NCBI GenBank assembly: GCA_963693365.1
Contig: CAVNZM010000004.1
Location: 6,076,001 to 6,140,000, forward strand
Source: Amoebidium appalachense
Lineage: Eukaryota > Ichthyosporea
Length of the DNA: 64,000 nucleotides
Direction: 5' to 3'
In this document: piece after piece, positions 32,080 to 44,762 of the stretch
Position numbering within the stretch: position 1 is the first letter of the stretch
Layout: the number at the start of each line of letters is the position of its first letter
The notes under the pieces: model-generated
Told to the model about the DNA's origin: nothing
The model's input: the letters and a program-made list of their open reading frames with translations, nothing else
Databases searched by the model: none
Position numbers and translations under genes: made by a program

Positions 32080-32966
32080 CACGCACACACACACGCACAC
32101 ACACACAGACAGACATGCACACACACACACACGCATGCGCAAACACGCGCAGGCATATTCACACAGGCGCGCACGCCCTCGCACGCATGCACACGTGCAC
32201 ACGTGTATATGCACACACGCGCACGTCACCTACAGTGGCATTGTACCGTGCAGTGTTTGCAACAAGGCTGGGGTTGCACGGTGAGCTTGCTCGGTTTGTT
32301 GCCGGAGCCTGTAATCTCTGTATGTACGTTTTTTTTTGGTTTTGCCAACGGTTTTTCTCGGCGGACATTCGGAATGTTGAAAAAGCCATGTTTATTTATC
32401 GCAAGACCCAATCGCCAGCCGTGTACCGATCAGGATCGATTATCATTGGTGTGACAAAAAAAGCCGCCATCCGCCGCCAGCAGGGTGTGAAACTGGTTTT
32501 TGGTCTGCCTGGATGGCCCTAATAGGACCACCAACGATTTTTGGGAGGTATTTCTTTCATATTTTTGGCTGTATTAGTGCCACTGGTTGAAAAGTTGATG
32601 GAACTAACCTAACATAATTATTTAGTGACATTTTTGGAGGTGCCAGGGACAAATCTGTAGCCATAGACCCCCCCGTAATTTCACAGCCTGGCCGCCACGA
32701 TCAAATACATGTGATGTCCAGCTGTTATCTAACATACTTATTTAAATGTATCCAATACTTTATAAGCTTCGCCGCTAAGATTGTGAAATTTCTAGAGCTG
32801 TGTTTCAAACGGGTTTCCACTGCTAGAATCATTGCTACACATACAGCGGCGAGGTGCGACACTGCAGGCGTGAAGGCTTCGTCGCGTACCTAACCGCCAT
32901 TCCGGGACGGCATGTTAGGCCATATTCGCCCAGCTTTTGATTGGTTTGTGATCGGGAGATCCATCT

Positions 32967-33056
32967 GATATGAGCAAGGCCTCCTAAATACCACACCATA
33001 TTTAGGAGGCCTTGGATATGAGCAAGGTGTGGTATTTAGGAGGCCTTGGATATGAG
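32967..33056. repeat. Perfect 22-bp inverted repeat with overlapping direct repeat
   Basis: Arms 32976-32997 and 33026-33047 are exact reverse complements (22 bp) around a 28-base loop. The loop itself carries another TTTAGGAGGCCTTGGATATG copy, so 33001-33022 and 33035-33056 are also a 22-bp direct repeat with a 34-bp period. The core TTAGGAGGCCTTG recurs at about 39690, and a related AAGGCCTCCTA lies at about 34971. Confidence 0.9.
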
Positions 33057-33791
33057 TCATGCCCTTTATGACTCTTCCTGTAATTAAAGTTGCTTACCTT
33101 GAAAGTACATAACGTTGACACATAGCCACACTCAGAACTTAAATAAAACTTTTCATGTTTCTGAATTTTACATTCACCACATTCACTCTCCTTAGAAATA
33201 TGTAAGTCTCATGTTTTTCGCCATACTGTGACAATGTGGTTTCGTCGCCATCAACAGACACTGTCATTTCATTGGATATAGATCATACATAAGCAAATCC
33301 GCCAAATATTGCGTGGAACATTGGCCAGCTCTACCTCAAAACCAGCCTGGCCGAGCCTTGGACAAACCAGTTTTAGCCAGCACACACTTGGGGTTGCTGT
33401 TGTCGTTTAGTGACAGTCGTCATTTGCATTTGTTAGTCTTCGTTTGATAATTTTCCTGTCAACGACAGCTGTTATTTCCGTTCTCTCTTCCACCTGATTT
33501 TACCTTTCGTGTCAGAAGATATGCTGCAGAATTCAAAAGATAGCAAGAAAATAACGAAGCACTACCAGGTGCTACTACTATCCGATTTCGTGGGGTGTAC
33601 AGATGCACCCTTGGTGTGTGCCGACCCGCATGCAAAATACGTTTAACAAGCCGATATTTTCGACACAGTTCACAAGCAATAAAGAAAGACATTTGTAGGT
33701 GTTTTGACTGAGAGAAAACGCAACCGAATTGTTGCCGTGATTGTGCCTTGTGCCTCAAAATAACCTCAACTGTTTCGACCCCAACGCATCC

Positions 33792-34094
33792 ATGTGCCTA
33801 CCACCAAGGCTTGAACGCACGACCATGCCGTTCAACGACCTTCACATCCTTGGGGTAGCGGCCACCCGCTCGCCACCTCCTGTGGGCGCCCCTGGTATTA
33901 TTCCCGCTTCTGCACAAACCCTATCCGGTGGACCCTGTCCTGAAGTTTTCAACCAGATTCCTGCCATTCGTGCCGTGATTTTGAAGAGCATCTACCTGCC
34001 CCCTCCTCTGAGCAACACAGAGAGGCTGGAAAAGAGATTAGAATCTGCCACTACAGAGAAGATGAGGAGCATGCTGCTCCCAGAGCTCTTTTAG
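33792..34094 (+). CDS. Hypothetical small ORF, unassigned
   Basis: A 100-codon frame from ATG at 33792 (a second ATG at 33825) to a stop at 34094, in otherwise AT-rich DNA. The translation has normal amino-acid variety, unlike the microsatellite frames: LHILGVAATRSPPPVGAPG in the middle and a charged, helix-prone C-terminus (NTERLEKRLESATTEKMR). I recognise no family. It could be a small gene, the last exon of a + strand gene, or chance. Confidence 0.25.
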   Translation: MCLPPRLERTTMPFNDLHILGVAATRSPPPVGAPGIIPASAQTLSGGPCPEVFNQIPAIRAVILKSIYLPPPLSNTERLEKRLESATTEKMRSMLLPELF

Positions 34095-35277
34095 CCTGCG
34101 CTACTTGTGTGATGTTTAGTGGCGATTGCGTTGTGTCACTGTTAGGCTCTGAACCTGCACGAACGTTTGCTTTTTCAGGCAATTTCTGATAAAAAAAGAA
34201 AGATTCCCTGCCACCCACTGAGGCTACGACCCGGCCAGGTGCCACGGAGTTGAATGTGAAAATTTGGATATGGATAGTGTAGATGACAGTGCGAAAAGCG
34301 ACCTCTGAATCACAGTTTGAGCAGCGGTTGCTGTCCATCGGTAACAGAGAACATTTAGTAGGGTTCAGGAAAAAGGCTTGCCAGTAGCGGCCCTTCTCTC
34401 ACATACAGCATGTGTGCTCGTCGAAGTCGTATTTTTTTTGTGTGTTTGGGGCGCTCTTGTTTTTGTGTATGACGCTAACTGGTAATATTTTGACGCAAAC
34501 AGGCGCTGTGTTGCAAATAGGGCTATGTCACTTCTAGCTATGTGAATTTATCAGTATGGTTTTAAGCGCCGACGTACCCCTCTTATTCTTACGTATTTGC
34601 TTTTATTAAATAAGCATCTTAGTTATGCTATGTATCCATAGCCCCTGGTGGGTGGTTCTTGGTGTGAAAGAATTTGCAAAAATACGGCCGAAATAGCCCA
34701 CTTATCCGGGCAGATATCGATCCTCTACAAAAATTAAAAAAGAGATATTTTTTTTAATGGCTGCTGTACCCAGCTCATCAGAAATATGTGTTGGGACTTT
34801 TCCGTGTTCACCCCGTGGATTGTTTCTGCTTGTCTCTTTTGTGCTTTTAGACTCTCATGATCTTCATTCATTGCACGCGCACACACACATACACACCCCA
34901 TTGAGCACGTGTACGTGTGTGTGTCCCGCACAAAGACAGATACACCGTGCCGCAAACTGTATTAGTAGGAAGGCCTCCTAGTTGTATCTTGTGTGTATGT
35001 GCGCATGTGCGTGCGTGGGTGTGTGCGTGTGTGTGCTTGTGTGTATATTTTCAACTGGCAGTGGATGGGACCGTATGCCTTTCCCCCCCTTCCCGCTTTC
35101 CCGTTTTCGTTTTCTCTTTTTTTCCTCTCTCTTTTGATTTTGGGGGGGGGGGGGGAGGGGGGGAAGGGATTAAAATGAAAAGGGCCCCACATAGTGGTAA
35201 TTCTGGGGTATTACCACCTTATCAACTGAATCTTTAGGGTGTGGCCATAGAGCCCTTGATTTGTAACCAGAACCCAG

Positions 35278-35766
35278 CCCCCCCCCCCCCCCCCCCCCCC
35301 CCCAACCCCCAACCCCCCCCCCCAACTCCAACCCCCCCAAACACAGACACACAGACACACACAAAAACACCAACACACACTCACTCCATCACTCACTCAC
35401 TCACTCACTCACCCCTCTCCCCCTCCCCCTCCTCCCCCCCCATCCCCGCTCTCTCTCTCTCCCCCCCTCCCCCCCCCCCCCCACTCACCCCTCCAACCCC
35501 GCCCGAAAAAGCAGACATGCACACATGCACACACGCACAGACACGTGCACACCAACACACACCACTGACACACGCCAACACACACACACTCTCACTCACT
35601 CACTCACTCACCGACACCCCCCGGAGGCTCCCCCGCCCCCTCCCCCCCCCCCCCCCCCCCTCCCCTCTCCTCAGCTCACTCACTCGGCACCCACCCGCCC
35701 CCCCCAACCCCACCTCCCCGCCCCCCTCGCCTCCCCCCCTCCCCCCCCCCCCCCCCCCCCCCCCCC
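35278..35766. repeat. C-rich / CA-rich low-complexity block
   Basis: Repeated poly-C runs separated by ACTC, ACAC and CTCT stretches. A poly-G block of reverse character follows at 36128-36197. The two could pair. Confidence 0.8.
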
Positions 35767-36600
35767 AATATACTATGATTTAAACTTTGAAATGAACGGT
35801 TTTCCAAACGTCACAACGAAAGCAAGCCCACGCCCCTGCGAATACTTGAAATATGTCCCCACGACTAAATGCACGGCCACATGAGTGGGTCATGTCTGAG
35901 ACTAAGAATCATTAAACGTAAACAGGAGACTTAATGTTTGCAGAGCCTCAGGCGCCAGCTGTTTGTGGTACATGGGTGGCTCACCCAGTGGCCTTACTAA
36001 TTGCATTCCAAATCTTAGAGGAAGTTTCGAGCCTTCACTGGTGACTGACTACCTAAGGCTACCTATGGATAGACCCAAGATTTGGTGGGTGGTGGTGGTG
36101 GTGGGTGGTGGCCGGCGGCGGCGGCGGCGGCGGGGGGGAAGGGGGGGGGGGGGGGGGGGGGGGGGGGAGGGGGGAGGGGGAGGGGGGGGGGGGGGGGTCA
36201 TTTACTTCCGGGCGCACACTCTTGGTAAAAGAAACGGAGGATAGTAAATTTTTCAAAGTTAGACATCTACATAAACGAGCCAAAGGGCCTTTATGCTACT
36301 CACCCCCGGGACTCCCGGGTTTCCTGCATACAGCGAAAGAAAAACCCATTGTATGTGTGCACGCCACTGTCAGAGCCGAGTTCCCCCGAGTTTGCGATGC
36401 AGTGTCCTTGCAGTGCACGGATATGCACCTTCTTTACGTGTGTGCGTCCGTGTGCATGTAAGGTGTGTATGTGTGTACGTCTGGCACGTTGTGTGCATGT
36501 GTGTGTGTATTTGTGTGTGTCTATCCGTGTGTCTGTGTGCCTTTGTGCATGAACGTGTGTGTATGTGGGTGTGTGGGTGTGCGTGCGAGCGTGTGCCAGA

Positions 36601-36617
36601 GAAACAGAGAGAGAGAG

Positions 36618-36715
<98 letters not shown>

Positions 36716-36758
36716 AAGAGACTGTGTGAGAGAGAGAGAGACAGACAGAGAGAAAGAG

Positions 36759-36821
<63 letters not shown>

Positions 36822-36838
36822 CAGAGAGAGAGAGAGAG
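36601..36838. repeat. (GA)n microsatellite
   Basis: About 240 bp of GA repeats with small interruptions (AAAGAG, CTGTGTGAG), flanked on both sides by GT-rich DNA. Confidence 0.95.
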
Positions 36839-37022
36839 TGTGTGTGTGTGTGCACTCGTGCACGTGTGTGTGCACACACGTGTGCATTTGTGTGTGTGTG
36901 TGTGTGCCGAAAAACAAAAACCGTTGACAGGGCCGCTGAGCTTCCAACAACTACATTGAAGCTCGGATGCCCACAGGGTGTCATGCAGTGCCACAGCTGC
37001 CTGCACGTTCACGTGGCATGAA

Positions 37023-37061
<39 letters not shown>

Positions 37062-37520
37062 CCCCCCCCCCCCCCCCCCCACCCCCCCCCCCCCCCCCCC
37101 CCCCCCTCCCTACCGGAGCGAGGGAAAAAAAAAAGAAAGAAAAAAAGAAAGAAAAAGGAAATAGAAAAGGAGGAAAAAAAGAACGGAAAACCACGTCACG
37201 GTAAAGTGGCACCTCGTACTTGTAACAGTACGCCCCCCCCTCCCCCCCCCCCCCCTGCCCCTCCCCTCATATCCCCCCCTCCTCCTTCCCCCCCCCCCCC
37301 CCCCGCCTGCCCTGCCCTCTCCCCTCCCCCTTCTCCTCCAGCCCACCTCCCTCCCCCCCCCCCCTCCCTCCCCTCCCTCCCCCTCCCCCCCCCCCCCCCC
37401 CCCCCAGCTGCCCCTCCCAAAAAAAGAGGGGCAAAAAAAAAAAAAAAAAAAAAAAGCGGGACTTGGGCGGGGCAGGGGGAAAAAAGAGCAAAGAAGAAGA
37501 AGAAGCCCCCATGCAACTCT
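37023..37520. repeat. Poly-C and poly-A rich block
   Basis: Four C-rich runs (about 37023-37107, 37230-37260, 37285-37305, 37385-37405) alternating with A-rich stretches (37123-37190, 37432-37455). It lies downstream of the Ntn hydrolase relic. Confidence 0.85.
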
Positions 37521-37714
37521 CCCGCCTGAATTTTCGAATTCTAGGGTGGTTTTTTTTTTTGACCCATCTTTTTCCTCTTTCTTTTTCTCTCTTTCTTTTT
37601 CTCTTTTTTTCTCAGTCTTCAACTTTTTTGCCCGCTCAGCGTGTGTGTGTGTTTGTGTGTTACACTGCCAGTTGCGACGCCTACGTACAACACAATAGAT
37701 GAAGCCTATGTTTC

Positions 37715-37735
37715 TTTTATTTAGAATTTATTTAC
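37715..37735 (-). terminator. Poly(A) signals of the Ntn hydrolase relic
   Basis: The minus strand has two AATAAA hexamers within this segment, 20-40 bases past the TGA at 37752. This is typical eukaryotic spacing and suggests the locus is or was a nuclear transcribed gene. Confidence 0.5.
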
Positions 37736-37751
37736 TCCCACAGTGCGATGC

Positions 37752-39012
37752 TCACATCTTGATACTTGGGTCCGAGTGGCTTGGCAAGGGCCAGGCTTTT
37801 GCGCTTAAGCTTTTCCCGTCCTTCCCAAGCACAAGTTTGTTCAGATCCACCACCCGCATATGCATATTCCTGATGGTGGGGGTGTTGAAGTAGTACAGCC
37901 GCGCTGACGTGGTCTCTGGCAGAGGTGTATGCGGTGGTCCAGTCCTGCAGCCCGCTGGCTTCCAGCTCCACAAGCCCCTTGGTCACCGTCATACGTCCAA
38001 TCATGGCTGTGGCAGCGCTGATGGGGTTGTCCCCCGGGCTGGTTGGCGCAAACGAGAGCTCGTCGTTGCCTGTGCCCAGCACCCACTGCCCCTCATTGCG
38101 CACACCAACTCCTGCAGCATGGCAAGGTGCGCAAACCGGTTACTTGGCGTGAACCCCCCGGACGTGCGCAGGGCTTCGGCAATGGTGGCTTTCGGGACAG
38201 TGGAGATGTCTTCATACTCGATACCTCCGAGGCGACCAGTCAGGTTGGAAAGCATTTGCTCAAAGTTGGGTTCGTTGGTCATCACCTTCACCACGTTGTC
38301 GTAAACGCACACATGTACACGGGCACCCGCCTGCTCGGCGTAGTTGTGCATGGGCTCAGTGGAGTTGAAGCACAGCGGGACGAAAGAGGAGAAGTTTGCG
38401 CCAATAAACTCGACCACCAGCGACTTTCCTGCACGGTCGTGGAACTGCAAGTGGGAGCCGTAAGTCCCACCCGGCATCAGATCCAGGGCAGGGGAGGACC
38501 CCTCGACCACTTGGTGTGCTGCGAGTTCTTTCTTAACGACAATCGACAGTGTCGCACATGGCGAGCATGTAGGTGGTGAGGCTGTAGGAGGCCAGGGCAG
38601 GCCGGGTGTCTTCCTTGACGTGCTTTGGGCACAAGGTGCCATATGGGCTAAGGAGCTCCTGGAAGGCCTCAGACAGACCGGCAGTGTTCAGGCCGTCCCA
38701 TGGCTGCATGGGTGTCGTTGAGGGTTTCTGCGTAGGCATGCCCGAACTTTGCTGTGACGTTTGTGATAGCGCAATTATTGCAGTCCTTGCCGCCCATAAG
38801 CTCCACCCATCTGTCTGTGCCCTCAGGGACGGCGTGCAGGTTGGCGTGTATGTCCGGGTTGCCAAAGTCGACTGTGCCTGCAGACACTGTGTACGAGGTG
38901 CTTTGGTCGCTGGAGATTGGGTACAGTAGCGCAACAGGAAGTCGCTGCATGCCTGACCAGAAGGCGCCGACAGCAGAGCCGTGGCACCGGCAAGAAGCAG
39001 AAGAGAGTTCAT
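37752..39012 (-). pseudogene. Choloylglycine hydrolase / penicillin V acylase-like Ntn hydrolase, frame-broken
   Basis: Family role: hydrolysis of linear amide C-N bonds (bile salts, penicillin V, N-acyl amides) using an N-terminal cysteine exposed by processing. The ATG at 39012 opens a 21-residue signal peptide (LLLLAGATALLSAPSGQA) followed by CSDFLLR, with Cys22 the expected nucleophile. Family-like motifs follow: VSAGTVDFGNPD, WVELMGGKDCNNCAITNVTA, WDGLNTAGLSEAF, NEPNFEQML, TPSNRFAHLAM, RLYYFNTP, MRVVDLNKL. They lie in alternating frames. Five single-base breaks occur at about 38918-38930 (-1), 38695-38706 (+1), 38538-38545 (+1), 38100-38112 (-1) and 37898-37906 (+1). Corrected length would be about 419 residues. 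The Arg usual in the (G)RTMDF-type motif appears as Gly (SAGTVDF). There is no intron, unlike every neighbour. A recent pseudogene is likeliest; assembly error is the alternative. Confidence 0.75.
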
Positions 39013-39571
39013 ACCTCAGGTTTGGCATGCCATTTTGCACAGTCTGCGCGAGCAATGGGTGCGAGGTAAATGGTGTCGTGTATGTAGATGATCAAGTCTC
39101 TGTGGACGATTTGAATGCAGGGCACCAGCGGCGCAAGAGTTTTTTTTTCCTACATAGCCGCCAGATTGCAAAGTTCACTCCGATTGGTTTAATTTGGGCG
39201 GCCGGAAGGAAAATTCGGGATGGGTGCAGGAGTGAGGAACTGCATCAAATGAGCAAGAATATGTACAGACCTGAATGAGATTTTACAACATGCCTACTTT
39301 TTATATGGCTGATGCATTTTTCTTCTAACAGAAACACCCTCATGCTGCATTGCTTGGGTACTTGGTGTCCCGAGTCTCCCGACGACGACTCGTCGTCTCG
39401 GATCGATATGTTTGTTTACATGTAACCGCCAATCAGCTTGTTGAAAAACAGATCAGCCAATCGGAAAGTCACACCGCTACCTGTCCGCGCGCAAGATAGT
39501 CCGCGCACAAGATTTAGCATACAAAAATATGTATTGACGGCCCTACTTCCTACTAAGTGATCGGCGAGCCG

Positions 39572-39613
<42 letters not shown>

Positions 39614-40051
39614 AGGGCGATAATACTCCCGGTTAGCATATCCGCTAGCTAATATATTACTGCTTAAGCTTGTGTTTCCCCTTTTAAATATTAGGAGGCC
39701 TTGATACCCAATCAAGTGTGTCGGTCACCTTCCCTACTACAGGCCTCCTAGGAGCTCGAGTAGGCACAAACTTGATTTGGTCACAGTGAGGATATATTTT
39801 GTGGGGGCCGCTATACACTTTCTGCCATGTTTGTCTGGATCCGAACCGGAGTTCTTTCCTAACCATTGTGGGGCCCATAAAACTTCGGAGCTTGGAACGG
39901 TTAACCTTGCAATTCAGTATAAAAATGGAGACAAGGGAAGATACAATATGCAAACCTAATTTTGACTTCACCCCTTCTATCATACTCATTTCTCTTTTAC
40001 GGGGTATTTACTGAGTCATTTAATCCATTCAAAACTACGGTTCGCTGCATG

Positions 40052-40059
40052 CAAGGCAG

Positions 40060-40112
<53 letters not shown>

Positions 40113-40140
40113 CCAAAAAAAAAAAAAAAAAAAAAAAAAA
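40052..40140. repeat. Poly-C then poly-A tract
   Basis: About 57 C, one T, four C, then about 26 A. Confidence 0.95.
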
Positions 40141-40358
40141 CCACGCACCCACCATCGTTTTTTTCTCTCAACGTTAACTACTGATGATCAAAGTTTCCTC
40201 TTCCCGCTGTAGAGTGTACGGTATCTACCTCCACTCTTTTTTTTCAGTCTACCTTCTCAGTGTTCACTGCATTAATCATTTTCAGAGATGTCCCAAACAA
40301 GCATAAACCTCACCGCATAATGCACTTGCAACATCCTTTTTAAATTTCAGGATCTTAC

Positions 40359-40397
<39 letters not shown>

Positions 40398-40936
40398 CCC
40401 TCTCCCTCCCCGCCTCCGAGGATGTCTGGATGAACGCCGCTGTAACTCCCGTTTGAGCGACTATAGAGCTCTAGAATACCCGGGGCCCTATTTCATGCAC
40501 CGCAAAAATACCGTGGGAAGAATATTCATAGAATTGGAGGAAATAATGGTAACCTTGAAGCCCCCCCATTCATGAATTCAGAAACATTACACTAAACCAA
40601 CATCGGCAGCCATCCGGGAGAGCTCCCCCCCCCCCCCCCCCCCCTCAAAAAAAAAAAAAAAAAAAAAAAAACCACCATCACCACCACCACCACAAAAAAT
40701 GGAAAGAAAAGAGAAGACATGTCTGCAAAGACACACACAAAGAACAAATGTGGTGTAAGACGCTTCATTGGCAAACGGGGTGCAAGCATTTTTTTTGTTT
40801 GTTTTTTTTGGAGGGGGGGGGGGGGGGGGGGGGGGGAGGGGGGGAGGGGGGGGGGGGGGGATGGGGGAGGGGGGAAACTGTGGACGGTCCACTTTCCCAT
40901 TCCATCTCCCCGTTCCTTTGTTGGAATAACAACAAC

Positions 40937-40967
<31 letters not shown>

Positions 40968-41760
40968 GTGATACTTCCACTTCCATCAGGGGAGTTCAAG
41001 TATGTTTTTACGCGGATTGTGGATCATTGTTCATGGGCTCTCACACTTTCAAGTTAGTTTGAACGTACCATGGCTGCTAGCAATTTGTGTTACTTTAATA
41101 AACACAATCACTTAGTTGTGTGCTAAGACAGAGAAGTAAACGAAGCCAAAATTTGTAAATATAAACAAGAACGTGGCTCATGAAAGGAAAATCGATAGCA
41201 TGATATGTTTACAAGCCACTGCCACTACTATAAACGGCCGGGACGAACATTTTTTCGCCAGGTGGTGCATTACACTTATTAGGTGTCTGTGCCATGGGGT
41301 TATTTACATTGTATAGCACATGTGCTACCGTAGTATAGAATGTTGGGGATATATGGCATCATGACACACCAAGTAGCTACCACAAAGAACATAAAGTCTG
41401 AGAAAGAAAACAAGGGGGGACAGTTACAGAAATTTGGTATAGTTGGGATATTTATGTTATGGCAGAGTCCCACCAGCCACCAGGGCCTTGGCGGATACTC
41501 ATTGGTAGCGCTATGATCGACATTCACTGTCGGTTATTAATGCTTACAAATACCTAATTTTTTCAGTCACTATTGATATCCAAACATTCACCAATCTATC
41601 GTGTATTCAACCTGTCAAATCTAGGGTCGCTTAAAAAAATATTCAACCTATCAGATATAGTGTCACTAAAAAAGGGCGGTATGGAAGCATATCCATTAGG
41701 ACACTCGTGAGTGCTTCTCATATTAAAGTTACCGGGTTGATGGGGCCGGGTTGGTTTGGA

Positions 41761-42042
<282 letters not shown>

Positions 42043-42166
42043 CATGGGAGCGCGGGGAGGGAGGGGGTGTGAAGGTGCTCGAAACACACTATGGTAGTTC
42101 ATAGTAGTAATCAAGTTAAAAAAATAAACTTAAAATATTCTAATGCAAACATATAGTGGCTAGTTT

Positions 42167-43947
42167 CTAATCGAGAGACCCAGTGGGAGACACGCCAAAT
42201 TCGTTGAACCTTGCCACCTCCTGCTTGGAGCCCATGCACACGGACTGATACTGCACCGTGCCTTCGATCGTGATGTCCAAAATGCTCTCCCGGTGCAGGC
42301 GCCCGTCACTGGTTGCACCACCGGCACACTCCATCTGCACGTACGTACGTGTGGGTGTGTGTACGTGTGTACGAGTATGTGTGTGTGCGTGTGTGCGTGT
42401 GTGTGTACATGTGTGTATGTGTGTCCGTGTGTCTGTTGTGGGTGTCGGGGCAGGAGGGGAGCGGGGGAGTGGGGAGAGAGGGGGGGGGGGGGGGGGGAAG
42501 GGGAAGGGGGAGGAGGAGGGGGGAAGGTATTGGAGGGTGGTGTCATTCCGTGATCGGATATTCAGCGTAGTGGGTGCTCCTAAGAAACGGAAAACACGGT
42601 GGACAGTATCGAATGACCAGTCAGAAATGCGCCAAGCAAGAGACAGTTTCAGGGCCTAACTGGCCCCCTTAGAGGAGAGGGGGGGGGGGGGGGGTGGGGG
42701 GGTGGAGCTGCACGTACCACCAGAGCGATTGGGCAAGTCTCGTACATGACACGGAGCTTGGCCGGGGATTTGTCAGAGGCAACATTGGTGAGCACACCTG
42801 ATTGGATAATTAGTGGGGTGAGTGGTGTGGGGTTGGGATGTGTGTGCGCGCGTGTATTGGTGCGGTTCCACGGCAAGCGGTGTGCATGTGTTTGATGGGA
42901 TGCAAAACATAGGAGCAGACATTTGCTGATGGTGGTTTTTTTTTTCTTCTTGCCCATTTTTGGTGTGTGTGTGGGGGGGGCGGTGGGGGGGGGGGGTGGG
43001 GGGGGGGGGGTGTGGGGAGGGGGGGGTGGGGGAGACAAGAGATAAGAATGCGTGAGTGTGTGGACAGGTGCATAGCATTCTAGGATACATGTGTAGGCAA
43101 AACCTGCACTAAAAATAGACGATCGATTTCATCAGACCACTAACATTTTTCGGCCAATCAGATCGGCTGAATTCGAAAAAAATAGGGCCTGGAGACTAAA
43201 TCTTTGACGCGCTATAGCTCGGCTCAGAAAAAAGCTTTTATAACGCGGTTCGCGGCTATGGAAAGAGAAGAGAAGAGGTTTTCTTTAGTGCAGGAGCGAC
43301 ACTGGCGCGATTATCCGTTGGTAAGTTAATCGCGATCGCGCAACCCTGATGTTTTACAAATTTGAGACCGGATGGTGGCTGATTGATCATCTGATCACAA
43401 ACACACTAAATTTTCTTTCATAGTCGAGGTACCCTTCATTTTCGTGCTATTGAAATACACCAGGCATTTTGGAAAGCTGAGAAAAAAGGTTTTTTGCTGT
43501 GTAAAAAAATTCAATATATTTTCAGGTTTGAATACAAGTGCTCCTCTTTTGAAGTAGGCTCAAGTCGAATTCAATGGCACTATTCTTTCCAACGATCTGT
43601 GATTGGCTAAACTAATTGATCTGATTGGATGTGTGCTCCTATATGTAGGTTTCGCTCAGACGTGTATACTAGAATGCTATGCAGAGAGGAGAAGTAAACC
43701 GAACTCTAAATCTTGGAAGGTGTCGGCAGACAGGGTTAAGAAGAGATGGGGCCCAGAAGAAGGGATCTGGAGGGGGAGGGGGGGGGGGGGGGGGGGGAGG
43801 GGGCTTGGGAACAGTGAATGATCGTGATCGAGTCAAAACGAAGTAACCGGCAAAGGAGAGGACTGGAGGGTCGGACGGAGAGGAGAGTGAACGAATGGTA
43901 GGAATAAGGAGGGTGGGGGTGGTGGTGGTGGTGGTGGTGGTGGTGGT

Positions 43948-43986
<39 letters not shown>

Positions 43987-44147
43987 CTCAGAAAGGCACG
44001 ATGCAAGCAGTGGTGAGCACACATGCCATAAAATGCCATATATGGCAATAGCACATACCTTTGCCCTTCATGAGGATGTGGTAGATGTCCGGCACCAACG
44101 CACCCGTGTAGCGCTGGGTGTAGCGGTTTTCTGTGTGTGTGTGTGTG

Positions 44148-44179
<32 letters not shown>

Positions 44180-44731
44180 CGTCTGTGTGTTTGTTAGTGC
44201 ACGCGCGTGCATGTGTGTGTGTGTGACGGGGGGGGAGGGGGAGGAGGCAGAAGGGGGGTTAGTCCAACCGAAAGAGGAAAATTGGTGGTGGTGGTGGTGG
44301 GGGGGGGGGGGGGGGGGGGGGGGGAGGGGGGGGGGGATTAGAACATGCTGAAGTGTATGAGCACACACACACACATGCTTTGGTGAAGTGGGTAGGTAGG
44401 CTAGGTGGGTGGGTGAGGGGGAAGAAGGGGGGGGGGGGAGGGGGGGGGGGGGGGGGGGGATGGAGGAAGAAAATATAATGCAACGGCACGCCATGCAAAT
44501 AGGGCAGAAGGCAAAATATGTTGGCAAACAGCAGAGGCACACGGAACACAATTCACACCCACCCACCCACAATTTCACAACTTACGAACGGCACTCGAAA
44601 AAGTAGATTAAGGGCGGGGCAGAGCGGTGCACAACGCCGTGGGAAGGGGGTGGTGGTCGTGGTTGGGAAGGGATGGGGTTGGGGGGAGGGGGGGGGAGGG
44701 GGGGGGGGGGGGGGGAAGGGCGCGCAGGGGG

Positions 44732-44762
<31 letters not shown>

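Larger units (their letters stand above)
30351..37751. other. Region without a confident gene between COPG and the Ntn hydrolase
   Basis: Upstream of COPG and downstream of the Ntn hydrolase relic. Contents: a CCAAT/TATA pair near 30.78 kb, CA-rich DNA at 31.95-32.22 kb, a perfect 22-bp inverted repeat at 32976, a coding-like short frame at 33792-34094, C- and G-rich tracts at 35.1-36.2 kb, a GA microsatellite at 36.6 kb and C/A-rich DNA at 37.0-37.5 kb. Open frames at 31.4-31.8 and 32.2-32.5 kb look non-repetitive but match nothing I recognise. Confidence 0.45.

Noticed and set aside
31380-32520. Transposase-like remnants
   Set aside because: Non-repetitive open frames on both strands here were checked for a recognisable catalytic motif and none was seen. 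Frames are short and interrupted.
36293-37012. Arg/Glu and Ser/Leu frames over 160-216 codons
   Set aside because: Translation of the GA array on either strand.
37752-39012. Serpin or other secreted-protein assignment for the 38-39 kb frames
   Set aside because: The processed Cys after the signal peptide, CSDFLL, the VDFG motif and SNRFAHLA fit the choloylglycine-hydrolase Ntn family, and no serpin hinge or signature is present.
38043-39278. Plus-strand open frames of 107-178 codons opposite the hydrolase relic
   Set aside because: They are antisense shadows. The minus strand carries the family motifs, the signal peptide and the poly(A) signals.
44582-44640. Possible extra SBPase exon reading [12 protein letters not shown]
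   Set aside because: The exons on either side (44788-44896 and 44059-44130) already join in phase and match the expected protein without it.
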